From: Cognatishimia activa
Lineage (GTDB): Bacteria; Pseudomonadota; Alphaproteobacteria; Rhodobacterales; Rhodobacteraceae
Direction: 5' to 3'
Assembly: GCF_026016445.1 (NCBI RefSeq)
Contig: NZ_CP096147.1
Coordinates: 2,764,501 to 2,828,500 of the forward strand
Length of the DNA stretch: 64,000 nt
Shown here one piece after another: positions 1 to 8,679 of the stretch (the first letter of the stretch is position 1; every line of letters starts with the position of its first letter). The notes under the pieces are model-generated. The model worked only from the letters and a program-made list of their open reading frames with translations. It was not told the DNA's origin and searched no databases. The translations under genes and the position numbers were made by a program.

Positions 1-1
1 A

Positions 2-163
2 GAAGTTCGGGTCACAGACCGACATGGCAATCAACACTATCTACGCGCAGAACCTCTGCGCGACGACGCAACGATCCCGCAAGGCAGCGAGGTCATCGTT
101 TTGCGTCACCGACGAGACGATGGTTACCGGATCGTTTCGATTTCTGAATCTACTCATTCTTAA
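2..163 (+). CDS. C-terminal end of a YqiJ-type OB-fold membrane protein (partial)
   Basis: The first bases hold an open frame of 53 codons ending in TAA nine bases before the flotillin gene. Its residues (RVTDRHGNQHYLRAEPL, then IPQGSEVIVLRHR) look like the C-terminal OB-fold of the YqiJ/NfeD-like family. Proteins of that family are encoded immediately before yqiK flotillins and are thought to act with them at the inner membrane. The N-terminal membrane part lies outside the window. The family call rests on position plus this short beta-rich tail, so it is an inference. Confidence 0.65.
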   Translation, partial: EVRVTDRHGNQHYLRAEPLRDDATIPQGSEVIVLRHRRDDGYRIVSISESTHS

Positions 164-172
164 GGGGGACTA

Positions 173-1870
173 ATGTCTGAAATGTTATTTCTAACCTATG
201 TCGCGGTCATCATTGCCCTGATCGCATTTATCGGCCTCGTATTGGCGCGGCTTTATCAACGCGCCACTCGCGAAGTCAGCCTCGTTAGAACAGGTGCTGG
301 CGGCAAAAAGATCGTGATGGACGGCGGCACAATGGTCATCCCATTGCTGCATGAAGTTAGCCCAGTGAACATGAAAACACTGCGCCTTGAGGTGCAGCGG
401 AGTCATGACGCCGCGCTGATCACCAAAGACCGCATGCGCGTTGACGTCGGTGTTGAGTTCTACGTCTCTGTATCGCCAACCGACGAAGGTATCGCCCGTG
501 CTGCGCAGACCCTTGGTGCGCGCACATTCAATGTCGATCAGCTTCGTGAGATGATCGAAGGTAAACTCATTGACGGTCTGCGTGCTGTGGCAGCTCAGAT
601 GAGCATGGATCAATTGCACGAAAACCGCGCGGACTTTGTTCAGGAAGTTCAGAACACGGTTTCCGAAGACCTGACCAAAAACGGTCTCTCGCTTGAATCC
701 GTATCTCTGACCGCACTTGACCAAACGCCATTTGAAGCGCTTGACGAAAACAACGCGTTTAACGCCGTCGGTATGCGCCGTCTTGCTGAGGTGATTGCAA
801 ACTCCAAGAAGGAGCGCGCCACCATTGATGCCGAAGCGGACGTGGCCGTCCGCCGTGCATCCATGGAAGCTGAGCGTCATAAGCTGACCATTCAGCAGGA
901 TGAAGAACAGGCGCGTATTGAGCAGGCCCAAAAGGTGGAAACCATGAAGGCCGCGCAAGAAGCGGAAATCGCCCAGCGGCGCGAAGAAAGTCAACGTGAC
1001 AGTGAACGCGCGCGGATTGCCCGCGAAGAGCAGGTTCGCTCGGCTGAAATCGAACGCGAACGTAAAATCCGCGAAGCTGAGATCAACAAAGAGCGGGAGC
1101 TCGAGGTTGCAGATCAAGATCGACAGATCATCATCGCTCAAAAGTCCGAAGAAGAAAGCCGCGCACAGGCATCTGCCGATGTTGCACGCGCTGAAGCAAC
1201 CAAAGCCATGGAAGCCGTTGTGACCGCGAAACAGGTTGCTGAAGCGGAGCGTCTGAAGGAAATCGCCTTGATTGAAGCAGCACGTGAAGCGGAACGCGAG
1301 GCGACCAAAGTGCGTTTGTCAGCCTCTGCTGAACGTGACGCCGCCGAAGATCGCGCGACAGCACGTCGTGAAGAGGCGCAGGGTGAGGCGGATGCCATCA
1401 CCATCAAAGCAACGGCGAAGAAAAGCGACATGCTTGCTGAGGCCGAAGGTCGTCGCGCAATTACGGATGCCGAAAATGCTCTGTCTGATGCCATCATTGA
1501 GATGAAAGTGGCCTTGGCACGTCTGGAAGCGATGCCGAAAGTCCTAGCGGAAGCGGTGAAACCTGCCGAGAAGATCGACTCGATCCGTATCCACCAGCTG
1601 TCTGGCCTCAATCAAGGCGGCGGTGCTTCTGGCGGAACCGGTGCTGAAAAGGCGCCGATCAATCAGGCCCTGGATTCCATCATGGGCATGGCCGTGCAGA
1701 TGCCTGCTTTGAAGAAGCTTGGTGATGAGCTGGGTCTCAGCATGGAAGGTGGCATTGAAGGCCTTATGGAGACAGCAACCACCTCTGCCCCCGTGAAGGA
1801 AGCGCCAAAGCTGAACGGTTCAACCCCGCTACCGCTGGAGGAAACTGAAGCGGTAGCTCCTGACGCATAA
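173..1870 (+). CDS. yqiK: Flotillin family inner-membrane protein YqiK
   Basis: This 565-residue protein starts after a strong AAGGGGGA ribosome-binding site. A single N-terminal membrane segment (about residues 5-27) is followed by an SPFH/PHB domain (about 28-200), which contains the YqiK-like stretches KIVMDGGTMVIP and LITKDRMRVDVGVEF. A very long Ala/Glu/Arg-rich coiled coil follows (about 205-450), then a Gly-rich linker and a short C-terminal region. Flotillins of this class form oligomeric scaffolds in membrane microdomains. The preceding YqiJ-like gene makes this the usual two-gene yqiJ-yqiK unit. A strong terminator follows. Family assignment is firm; cellular role in this organism is inferred. 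Confidence 0.93.
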   Translation: MSEMLFLTYVAVIIALIAFIGLVLARLYQRATREVSLVRTGAGGKKIVMDGGTMVIPLLHEVSPVNMKTLRLEVQRSHDAALITKDRMRVDVGVEFYVSVSPTDEGIARAAQTLGARTFNVDQLREMIEGKLIDGLRAVAAQMSMDQLHENRADFVQEVQNTVSEDLTKNGLSLESVSLTALDQTPFEALDENNAFNAVGMRRLAEVIANSKKERATIDAEADVAVRRASMEAERHKLTIQQDEEQARIEQAQKVETMKAAQEAEIAQRREESQRDSERARIAREEQVRSAEIERERKIREAEINKERELEVADQDRQIIIAQKSEEESRAQASADVARAEATKAMEAVVTAKQVAEAERLKEIALIEAAREAEREATKVRLSASAERDAAEDRATARREEAQGEADAITIKATAKKSDMLAEAEGRRAITDAENALSDAIIEMKVALARLEAMPKVLAEAVKPAEKIDSIRIHQLSGLNQGGGASGGTGAEKAPINQALDSIMGMAVQMPALKKLGDELGLSMEGGIEGLMETATTSAPVKEAPKLNGSTPLPLEETEAVAPDA

Positions 1871-1893
1871 GGCTAGTTTCTTTATAATCAAAG

Positions 1894-1920
1894 ACGGCGC
1901 TGATCTTTCAGCGCCGTTTT
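1894..1920 (+). terminator. Rho-independent terminator of yqiK
   Basis: A perfect 10-bp stem ACGGCGCTGA/TCAGCGCCGT with a TCTT loop runs straight into TTT and then CATTT. It sits 23 bases after the yqiK stop codon and abuts the last base of the convergent GMC gene. Confidence 0.85.
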
Positions 1921-3572
1921 CATTTCAGGATTTGCTCAGCACCTCGCGCAGCCAGCGCCATGATCGTCAACGCTGGCGCCTCCCCGGCCCCAGAACTTGG
2001 CATTACACTGGCATCTGCGATCCAAAGGTTGTCATGATCATGGCTTTGCCCAAAGGCATCCACCACTGATGTCACTGAATCGTGGCCCATCCGCGCTGTA
2101 CCGAAGACGTGTGAGGATCGAAAGCGATCCCAACAGCTATCCTCTTCGACAATCTCTGCTCCGCAGGCTTTAAGCGCATTACGAGTGGCTTCTGCCATAT
2201 GCCGTAACAGCTGAAGACTGTTTTCCGTTAGTACAGAATTGATCTGTGCAATCGGCTGCCCATAGGCATCGCGTTTGTTTTGTGAAAGCGCCACAAAGGA
2301 ACGCTCATCGGGAATGACTTGCCCGACTGCACTGATGGCCAGCGCAGAACCAAACGTCTCTCGAACCTGTCGTTTGAGATCAGCGCCAATGCCACCCACC
2401 ACGCGGCTTGCAAAGGCGATAGGACCGTTTAAACCCAGATCCAATGTGTTGTGGGTCAACTTAAAACCGCCAACCACACCATCGACTGCGCCCGGCTTGG
2501 CATGCGTCCAATTCACCAGGTCTGCAGGCAGTCCCATGTGACTGTTGCTAAGTCCTGGCACCAAACCCGCGCTGTTCCACCAGAGCGTTTCCATAAAGTT
2601 TCGCCCCACCTGACCAGAGCCATTTGCGAGCCCATTTGGTTGCGCAGTCGTCGCTGAAAGCAACAGCAAACGCGGTGTCTGCACAGCGCCGGCAGCCAAA
2701 ATGAGTGTTGGTGTCTCGACGCGCTGGGTTTCACCATTTTTAACAAATTCTACATGAGAAATTCGCCCACTCGCATCCGCGAGCAAACGTTGAACGGGTG
2801 CATCGGAAATAACAGTGAGCAATCCAGTCTCTTCCGCTTTCCTGATGAAGGTGACATCAGCGCTGCCTTTGTCCCCCAAAGGGCAACCACGCGAGCACTG
2901 ACCGCAGTAATTACACGCGGGTCGATCATCGTAAGGTTTGGAATTCACCGCGCGCGCATTGACCCTCCAATTCGCATCAGATTGCAGCAAGGCCTGACCA
3001 CCAGGGCTCACAGGATGTGGTGGCATCGGAAAGGGTGTGCTGCGCCAGCGTCCATCTGCATCGCCAGACCCCGCTACACCAATGTCCGTTTCAACTTGTC
3101 CGTAAAAGGGTTCGATATCTTCGTAGGTGATCGGCCAAACGACCTGCTCTGCTGGCGCTGTCGCCAGCTGAAAGGCCTGTGGGTGAAAGCGTTGAGCTTC
3201 GCCCACAAAGTGCAACGTTGATCCACCAACACCTTGCACATGGGAGTACCCGGGCGCTTGCGGGCGTCTTTTCTCACCGGTTGGGGGACGGTTTGAACGC
3301 AGATTTTTGGACCACCCGCGCAGGTCGGCATCCTTCCGGTGAAGCGTGCCAAGGTCTCCAAATTCAACTTGGCTCTGACTACCTTTTTTCACAGGAAACG
3401 GCTTTTTTTCCCAATCTGGATTATCGAGCGGATAGTCTTCGAAAGCAGTGAAGCGTGGCCCTGCTTCAAGGATCAATACCCGCACTCCCTCTTGCACCAG
3501 CCTCCAAGCCGCAGATGCACCTCCCGCGCCTGATCCAACAATCACAACATCTGGTTTATGAACTAGCTCCAA
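1920..3572 (-). CDS. GMC-family FAD oxidoreductase (large subunit)
   Basis: This 550-residue flavoprotein opens with a Rossmann FAD-binding motif (VVIVGSGAGGASAA) and ends with the GMC C-terminal signature, including FGTARMG at about residue 490. Such enzymes oxidise alcohols or sugars. A cysteine cluster CNYCGQCSRGC near residue 218 is typical of the GMC subgroup that works with a separate gluconate-dehydrogenase-like subunit 3. That partner gene lies just upstream and overlaps this one by 10 bp. In the usual NP element near the second catalytic position this protein has AP (GEAPALT). Substrate unknown; no cytochrome c subunit is encoded nearby. Confidence 0.9.
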   Translation of the reverse strand: MELVHKPDVVIVGSGAGGASAAWRLVQEGVRVLILEAGPRFTAFEDYPLDNPDWEKKPFPVKKGSQSQVEFGDLGTLHRKDADLRGWSKNLRSNRPPTGEKRRPQAPGYSHVQGVGGSTLHFVGEAQRFHPQAFQLATAPAEQVVWPITYEDIEPFYGQVETDIGVAGSGDADGRWRSTPFPMPPHPVSPGGQALLQSDANWRVNARAVNSKPYDDRPACNYCGQCSRGCPLGDKGSADVTFIRKAEETGLLTVISDAPVQRLLADASGRISHVEFVKNGETQRVETPTLILAAGAVQTPRLLLLSATTAQPNGLANGSGQVGRNFMETLWWNSAGLVPGLSNSHMGLPADLVNWTHAKPGAVDGVVGGFKLTHNTLDLGLNGPIAFASRVVGGIGADLKRQVRETFGSALAISAVGQVIPDERSFVALSQNKRDAYGQPIAQINSVLTENSLQLLRHMAEATRNALKACGAEIVEEDSCWDRFRSSHVFGTARMGHDSVTSVVDAFGQSHDHDNLWIADASVMPSSGAGEAPALTIMALAARGAEQILK

Positions 3573-4024
3573 GGAGGCAAGTATCCTTCGGGTTGCGGAG
3601 CGCTATTCAGCGGTAGTCCGGCCAACGCCTCCGGTTTGGCGTAATAGGCTTCCAAAAGCAGCACACGAAGAACGTGAAAAAAGCGCCCTGGGACCTGATT
3701 AAAATCGGAATCCTGAGCGAGCTTCAGAAGTTGCTCACGACCTTCGGTCGGCAGATGGGCGAAAGGTACACCTGCAGCCTGATTGATCCATTGCAGACCA
3801 AAGGCCATCAGTTGTTGCAGCATCTGATGGGACTGCACCATCTCCAGCACATCGTCGACTGCACCAATAGCCGACGCCGAAGGAGTCAATGCATCTTCGG
3901 GTAAAATGGTATCGGACACCAGATCAAGCAGCGGTCGGTCGATAGAAACTTGTGCGGCGACCGGAAAAGCGGTCGCCGCTGCAATGCCAGACGCAAATGA
4001 AAGTAGGGCGTCTCTTCGGTTCAT
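3563..4024 (-). CDS. Gluconate 2-dehydrogenase subunit 3 family protein
   Basis: This 153-residue protein begins MNRRDALLSFASG, a twin-arginine-type export signal with cleavage probably after AAQ near residue 25. The rest matches the small-subunit (subunit 3) pattern of membrane-bound gluconate/sorbitol dehydrogenases, including DTILPEDALTPSA and a C-terminal PPWS tail. It would carry the co-folded flavoprotein across the membrane. Its end overlaps the start of the GMC gene by 10 bp and it begins 9 bp after a small beta-barrel-like gene, so the three probably form one operon. Family call from motif and context. Confidence 0.82.
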   Translation of the reverse strand: MNRRDALLSFASGIAAATAFPVAAQVSIDRPLLDLVSDTILPEDALTPSASAIGAVDDVLEMVQSHQMLQQLMAFGLQWINQAAGVPFAHLPTEGREQLLKLAQDSDFNQVPGRFFHVLRVLLLEAYYAKPEALAGLPLNSAPQPEGYLPPWS

Positions 4025-4033
4025 ATTTGCTTC

Positions 4034-4426
4034 TTAGCTTGAACCGCCAGTGGTTACAGTGTCTGGTTGTTCGATCCCACCAAGAGACAATTGCGGCTGA
4101 TTGCGACAGAAATCGTAGGTCAAGGCCAAGCTGCCCGCCCCATGGTTCAGCGCCGCGCCGATATCGCAACCAAAGCTACCATCAAAGTAATACGTTAAGC
4201 CAATTGCACCCGCCAAAGTATCAGGTTGGTTGGTAGACAGATATTTGATCCCAAACCCAAGGTTATTGGAAGGAGCGGCGCTGCTCCCATCATTCCCGAA
4301 CGCCCAAGTGAATCCAAGAAAAAATGTCGGATCGTAAACCTCAGTCGTTGTTGGAGCCGGAGCGTCACCAGCATAGGCAGCGCTGGCGGTGAGCGCGACT
4401 GCAGCGGTCGCAAGAAATCTTTTCAT
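4034..4426 (-). CDS. Small exported protein, possibly outer-membrane associated
   Basis: The ATG at 4426 is preceded by GGGGGA at good spacing; a TTG further upstream is in frame but less likely. The 130-residue product has a classic signal peptide (MKRFLATAAVALTASAAYAG). The mature part has alternating aromatic and small residues (FFLGFTWAFG, LGFGIKYLS, IGLTYYFDG, LALTYDFC), a pattern resembling short beta-hairpins of outer-membrane proteins. Two cysteines could form a disulfide. I do not recognise the family. It is the first gene of the probable operon with the GMC dehydrogenase subunits. Confidence 0.7.
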   Translation of the reverse strand: MKRFLATAAVALTASAAYAGDAPAPTTTEVYDPTFFLGFTWAFGNDGSSAAPSNNLGFGIKYLSTNQPDTLAGAIGLTYYFDGSFGCDIGAALNHGAGSLALTYDFCRNQPQLSLGGIEQPDTVTTGGSS

Positions 4427-4645
4427 AACATCCCCCAATTGATCATTAAATTTGTTTAATAACTTAACGATTACTTAACCTAGGTCGAAGGAATTCGAGC
4501 GCAAATTCTCAGAAGCACTGAAAAATCAGAGATTTAGGTCGCAAGCTTCCCGTCATGGATGTTATTTTGATTACTGTTTCATCTAAATAGTGTGAGCCCA
4601 GCCCGGCCGAGAAGGTAACAAACTTAGTTCAAGCATGATTCTCAT

Positions 4646-5206
4646 TCAGCCAAATGCAGTCGAAAGTGCATCTGGCAGCTCGAATTCCTTCAAAACGCGT
4701 TCACGCGCTTCGGAAGACATTTTGCGCGCGGTTTTTTCGACAATACGATGCACCTTGTCATCAGGATGCTTTGCCGCGAAGGGTGCGAAATACCACTTGA
4801 GAAATACAAAGCAGATAATGTCTTCAAGCGCTTGAACATTCTCATCACGCTTGATGCCCTCCTTTCGCAGCATCTTCTCCACAGCCTCACGATCCGCATC
4901 TCCGTATCCCGCTTCGGCCATGAATCCGGACACCGTTTTTGCGTGATGCGCCCCAAGATCGCGCCGCCATTTCAAATAGCCAGCGCGCCCTTCCGGGTAG
5001 TCCGCTCGTAGCAGCACCCAGCGCTCCACATGCTGGCCACGTGCCGCAATTTGCAAAATCTCAGGAGCATCAGGGAAGAGACGCGAACATTCGGCGCTCA
5101 TCCTTTGGCCGTAAAGCAAAGCTTCTGGTTGTCCATCATCCAGCCTCGGATCTTTTGCATTGGCGGAATCGATTGCTGTCAGGACTTGCTCTAGCGAGGT
5201 GCTCAT
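4646..5206 (-). CDS. DUF4202 domain-containing protein
   Basis: This 186-residue soluble protein has the features I associate with DUF4202: an N-terminal DPR motif followed by LYGQRMS, a central ARGQHVERW element, then YLKWRRDLGAHHA and a C-terminal helical half. The conserved His/Glu/Arg residues suggest a metal- or nucleotide-handling helical fold, but no activity is established that I know of. It stands alone on the minus strand, divergent from rnd across a 140-bp gap. Confidence 0.82.
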   Translation of the reverse strand: MSTSLEQVLTAIDSANAKDPRLDDGQPEALLYGQRMSAECSRLFPDAPEILQIAARGQHVERWVLLRADYPEGRAGYLKWRRDLGAHHAKTVSGFMAEAGYGDADREAVEKMLRKEGIKRDENVQALEDIICFVFLKWYFAPFAAKHPDDKVHRIVEKTARKMSSEARERVLKEFELPDALSTAFG

Positions 5207-5346
5207 GTGGACATCCGATCTGTTGTTTCACCCAACATAGGCTTTTCAGCTTGAGATTGGCCAGCACCAGCGTAAATCCCCCGCTTGTAATTGAATAACG
5301 GCGCCCAAGGCCGTACATCGGGAACAACAACAGTTTTGAGGTCATC

Positions 5347-5958
5347 ATGGCGAACCATCTTTATCAGGGCGATCTGCCCGACGGGCTTGATTTGGGCCCG
5401 GTAGTCGCAATCGATTGTGAAACCATGGGATTAAATCCCCACCGTGATCGCCTGTGTGTTGTTCAGATGTCGGGCGGTGATGGCAATTCACATATTGTGC
5501 AAGTGGCCAAGGGACAGACCGAAGCGCCCAATCTCTGCCGGATGTTGGAAGATCCAAACGTGCTTAAGCTGTTCCATTTTGGACGCTTTGATATCGCCGC
5601 AATGCACAATGCATTTGGCGCACTGACAGCGCCAGTCTATTGCACAAAAATCGCCTCCAAATTGGTGCGTACTTATACCGACCGCCACGGCCTGAAAAAC
5701 CTGCTGCAAGAACTGTTGAACGTCGATATCTCCAAACAGCAACAGATGAGCGATTGGGGTGCCGAAAAGCTCACCGAAGCACAGCTTGAATATGCGGCGT
5801 CTGACGTTCTTTATCTGCACCAGCTACGCGAAAAGCTGAATGAACGCCTTGAACGTGAGGGTCGGGCAAAACTGGCGGCCTCTTGCTTTAACTTCCTGCC
5901 AACCCGTGCTGTTTTGGATTTGGAAGGCTGGCCCGAAATCGATATCTTCTCGCATTAA
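5347..5958 (+). CDS. rnd: Ribonuclease D, short form (DEDDy exonuclease domain only)
   Basis: The 203-residue protein is a single 3'-5' exonuclease domain. Visible catalytic motifs are AIDCETMGL (Exo I), LFHFGRFDIAAM (Exo II) and YAASDVLYL (Exo III with the Tyr of the DEDDy class). It lacks the HRDC domains of the roughly 370-residue enterobacterial RNase D, as is common in this order. It would trim 3' ends of tRNA and other stable RNAs. GAGG lies 6 bases before the ATG. lptC begins 15 bp after its stop, so it may be co-transcribed with the lpt genes. Confidence 0.9.
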   Translation: MANHLYQGDLPDGLDLGPVVAIDCETMGLNPHRDRLCVVQMSGGDGNSHIVQVAKGQTEAPNLCRMLEDPNVLKLFHFGRFDIAAMHNAFGALTAPVYCTKIASKLVRTYTDRHGLKNLLQELLNVDISKQQQMSDWGAEKLTEAQLEYAASDVLYLHQLREKLNERLEREGRAKLAASCFNFLPTRAVLDLEGWPEIDIFSH

Positions 5959-5973
5959 AGGCAAGTTGGCGCG

Positions 5974-6567
5974 GTGACGTATTCAAAGGTCATAAACTGG
6001 TTGAAAGTGCTGCTGCCATTGGCGGCGCTCGCGCTTTTGTCGACCATGTTTCTCTTTGCGCAATCCGTCGCCCCGACCAGCACCATTCCATTTGCAGAAA
6101 TTGATCTTGAGGAACGGATCAATGACCAGCAAATCACCGAGCCTTTCTTGGCCGGGAAAACAGCAAGTGGTTACGACATTCGCGTGACTGCGGATGCCGC
6201 CAAGCCAGATGTCGCCAATCCTGGATTGGCATTCGTTACAACTTTGCGCGCGCGCATCGATATCGATGCGAGGCAGTCTGTTAACTTGGCCTCAGGCGCA
6301 GGGCAGATCGACAGCAAGGCACTGACCGCAGACTTTATGGACGACGTCCTGATTACTTCCACCAATGGCTACGAAATGCGCTCGGCAGCGCTGGCCTTGA
6401 ACTTGGAGGCCGGCACCGCCATTTCTGAAACCGAGGTGACCGGTGTTGGCCCCATTGGCCGCTTTCGTGCGGGCGCAATGCAACTAACCGCAGGAGATGA
6501 ATCGTCCCAAGGGCGTTTCCTTTTCACAAATGGCGTTGAACTGTTATACACGCCTCAGAAACGTTAA
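5974..6567 (+). CDS. lptC: LPS export ABC transporter periplasmic protein LptC
   Basis: A GTG-started gene of 197 residues. One N-terminal membrane anchor (about residues 11-30, LLPLAALALLSTMFLFAQS) is followed by a periplasmic beta-jellyroll region rich in hydrophobic/polar alternation, ending in GRFLFTNGVELLY. LptC accepts lipopolysaccharide from LptBFG and passes it to LptA. The order lptC-lptA-lptB, with 11 bp and then a 4-bp overlap, identifies it, because LptC sequences themselves are weakly conserved. Confidence 0.9.
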   Translation: MTYSKVINWLKVLLPLAALALLSTMFLFAQSVAPTSTIPFAEIDLEERINDQQITEPFLAGKTASGYDIRVTADAAKPDVANPGLAFVTTLRARIDIDARQSVNLASGAGQIDSKALTADFMDDVLITSTNGYEMRSAALALNLEAGTAISETEVTGVGPIGRFRAGAMQLTAGDESSQGRFLFTNGVELLYTPQKR

Positions 6568-6578
6568 GAGGTGCAACG

Positions 6579-7064
6579 GTGTATCGACTACTTGCAGTAT
6601 GTTTGGCGCTTGCGCTTACTTCCGCGGCCTACGCGCAGGAATTCAAAGTCGATTTCGGCATTTCTTCCAACGATCCAAATGCACCCATCGAGGTTCAAGC
6701 GGACAGCCTGAGCGTTGATCAGGAAACCGGCAATGCCAAGTTTCAAGGCGATGTTGTGATCACCCAGGGCGACATGCGATTTGAGGCGCCATTAGTCGAA
6801 GTCACATACAATGAAGCGCAGGATGGTATTTCCAAACTCACTGGAACTGGTGGTGTTTCGATTCTCAGTGGAAAAGACACCGCACGCTCTGAAAACGCGA
6901 CCTATGATGTCGATACCGGCCTTATCTTTATGCAAGGAAGCGTGGCGCTTGCGCAGGGTGCAAACACCATGACCGCAGAACGCATGACCGTGAATACAAT
7001 CAATTCGACTGCAGAACTGCATGGTCGTGTTCGAACCGTTTTGAAACCTGGGGCCAATCAATGA
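6579..7064 (+). CDS. lptA: LPS transport periplasmic protein LptA
   Basis: A GTG-started gene of 161 residues with signal peptide MYRLLAVCLALALTSAAYAQ. The mature part carries the OstA-like jellyroll motifs: PIEVQADSLSVDQETGNAKF, GDVVITQGDMRFEAP and a second similar unit ending in AERMTVN. LptA forms the periplasmic bridge that carries LPS to the outer membrane. Its last four bases (ATGA) overlap the lptB start, which implies translational coupling. Confidence 0.93.
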   Translation: MYRLLAVCLALALTSAAYAQEFKVDFGISSNDPNAPIEVQADSLSVDQETGNAKFQGDVVITQGDMRFEAPLVEVTYNEAQDGISKLTGTGGVSILSGKDTARSENATYDVDTGLIFMQGSVALAQGANTMTAERMTVNTINSTAELHGRVRTVLKPGANQ

Positions 7065-7819
7065 ACGCGCCCAAGCTTCAAGTGACCGAAGGTGACTCCG
7101 GTCTTAAGGTTGAACACCTACGCAAAAGCTACCGCAAACGCGTTGTCATCCGTGAAGTCGGACTCGAACTTAAACGCGGGGAAGTTGTTGCACTGCTGGG
7201 CCCAAATGGTAGCGGCAAAACCACCAGTTTCTATGCGATTGCGGGATTGATCGTTCCCGAAGGCGGTCGCGTCACGATTGATGGTCAGGATGTGACCACA
7301 ATGCCGATGTATCGCCGCGCGAAATTGGGAATTGGCTATCTGCCTCAAGAAATGTCGATCTTTCGCGGGTTAAGCGTGGAAGACAACATCATGGCGATTC
7401 TCGACATCACCCACAAAAACCGTGCAAAACGCCGGGAACGGCTTGAAGAGCTTCTGTCAGAATTTTCGATTGAACATTTGCGCCGCGCCCCTGCTTTGGC
7501 ATTGTCAGGTGGTGAGCGCCGCCGTGTTGAAATTGCGCGCTGCTTGGCCGCAGACCCCAAGTACTTGTTGCTGGATGAACCCTTTGCTGGTGTAGATCCA
7601 ATCAGTGTCGGTGACATCCGCCATCTCGTTGCAGATCTAAAAAAGCGTAAAATTGGCGTTTTGATTACCGATCATAACGTGCGCGAGACGCTCGAAATCG
7701 TCGACCGCGCCTATATTCTGCACGATGGCAAAGTCCTGATGTCAGGTAGCCCCGACGAAGTAGTCGAAAACGAGAATGTACGCCGTGTTTATCTCGGTGA
7801 CGGTTTCAAAATCTCATAG
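7061..7819 (+). CDS. lptB: LPS export ABC transporter ATP-binding protein LptB
   Basis: A 252-residue ABC ATPase with Walker A GPNGSGKTT (about residue 47), Q-loop YLPQEMSIFRGLSV, signature LSGGERRRVEIAR, Walker B KYLLLDEPFAGVDP and the switch His in LITDHNVRET. LptB powers LPS extraction from the inner membrane with LptF and LptG, which are not in this window. The proteobacterial neighbour rpoN is absent here; a 255-bp gap leads directly to hpf. Confidence 0.96.
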   Translation: MNAPKLQVTEGDSGLKVEHLRKSYRKRVVIREVGLELKRGEVVALLGPNGSGKTTSFYAIAGLIVPEGGRVTIDGQDVTTMPMYRRAKLGIGYLPQEMSIFRGLSVEDNIMAILDITHKNRAKRRERLEELLSEFSIEHLRRAPALALSGGERRRVEIARCLAADPKYLLLDEPFAGVDPISVGDIRHLVADLKKRKIGVLITDHNVRETLEIVDRAYILHDGKVLMSGSPDEVVENENVRRVYLGDGFKIS

Positions 7820-8074
7820 AAACTACGGATTCTCGCTGGAATCCTGCAAAACACATCACACTTGATTGACAATTTGCGCGTTGCCTGCCCCAATGTAGGG
7901 TATGACGCTTGTGAAGATGAACTTGCCGACTCAGACATCCCTTTTTCAAGGGCCTGTCGCGCAGCAAGCCATGCAAACGTCCAATCCCAACATTCTAAAT
8001 TGATCGATCTCAAAGCACGCTCCTTGGAGGCGTGGATTAATCAATTTGGAAATGTTTAATAATAAGGAGATAGG

Positions 8075-8641
8075 ATGCGCTATCAGATTTCAGGAAAACA
8101 AATCGACATCGGAAATTCACTGCAGCAGCATGTTGAAGGTGAACTATCGAGTATCATGGGCAAGTATGCTGGTCGCCCAACGGATGCTCAGGTCGTATTT
8201 TCCAAGAGCGCACATGAATATGTCTGTGAGACCACTGTTCACTTGTCGACTGGCCTGACTGCGCAAGCCAAAGGTCGCGCCACCGAGATTTACGCAGCAT
8301 TCGAAAATTGCAGTGACAAGATGGAAACCCAGCTGCGTCGATATAAACGTCGTCTTAAGGACCATCATAAGGACCGCTCAGAGCCGGTTGAACTTTCGGG
8401 TGCTTCCTCTTATATCCTCGCCACGGACAACGCCTCAGAAGAGACGGAACCTGACTCCCTACAGCCCGTGATTGTGGCTGAAATGGAAGCCAAGATCCCA
8501 TCACTTTCCGTTGGCGAAGCTGTCATGCAGATGGAAATCGCCAGCGCACCTGTGCTAGTGTTCCGTAACGAGGGAAAAGACGGGATCAACGTGGTCTACC
8601 GCCGTGATGACGGCAACATTGGTTGGATCGACCCGCAATAA
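8075..8641 (+). CDS. hpf: Long-form ribosome hibernation promoting factor
   Basis: The 188-residue protein has the ribosome-binding S30AE domain at its N-terminus (MRYQISGKQIDIGNSLQQHV, later a basic MKT/RYKRRLKDHH helix) and a C-terminal dimerisation domain (about 130-188, ending NVVYRRDDGNIGWIDPQ). Long HPF alone dimerises 70S ribosomes into inactive 100S particles in stationary phase. AAGGAGATAGG before the ATG is a strong ribosome-binding site. ptsN follows 38 bp later, the usual partner. Confidence 0.95.
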   Translation: MRYQISGKQIDIGNSLQQHVEGELSSIMGKYAGRPTDAQVVFSKSAHEYVCETTVHLSTGLTAQAKGRATEIYAAFENCSDKMETQLRRYKRRLKDHHKDRSEPVELSGASSYILATDNASEETEPDSLQPVIVAEMEAKIPSLSVGEAVMQMEIASAPVLVFRNEGKDGINVVYRRDDGNIGWIDPQ

Positions 8642-8679
8642 TTGGCGTCAGGGAAGCCTGATGCGGAGATACAGGCTAA

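Noticed and set aside
191..1141. 316-codon frame antisense to the flotillin gene
   Set aside because: Antisense to a long Ala/Glu/Arg-rich coiled coil, which naturally gives open reverse frames.
7902..8003. 33-codon frame (MTLVKMNLPTQ...) between lptB and hpf
   Set aside because: Weak and badly spaced ribosome-binding site and no recognisable features; not enough to call a gene.
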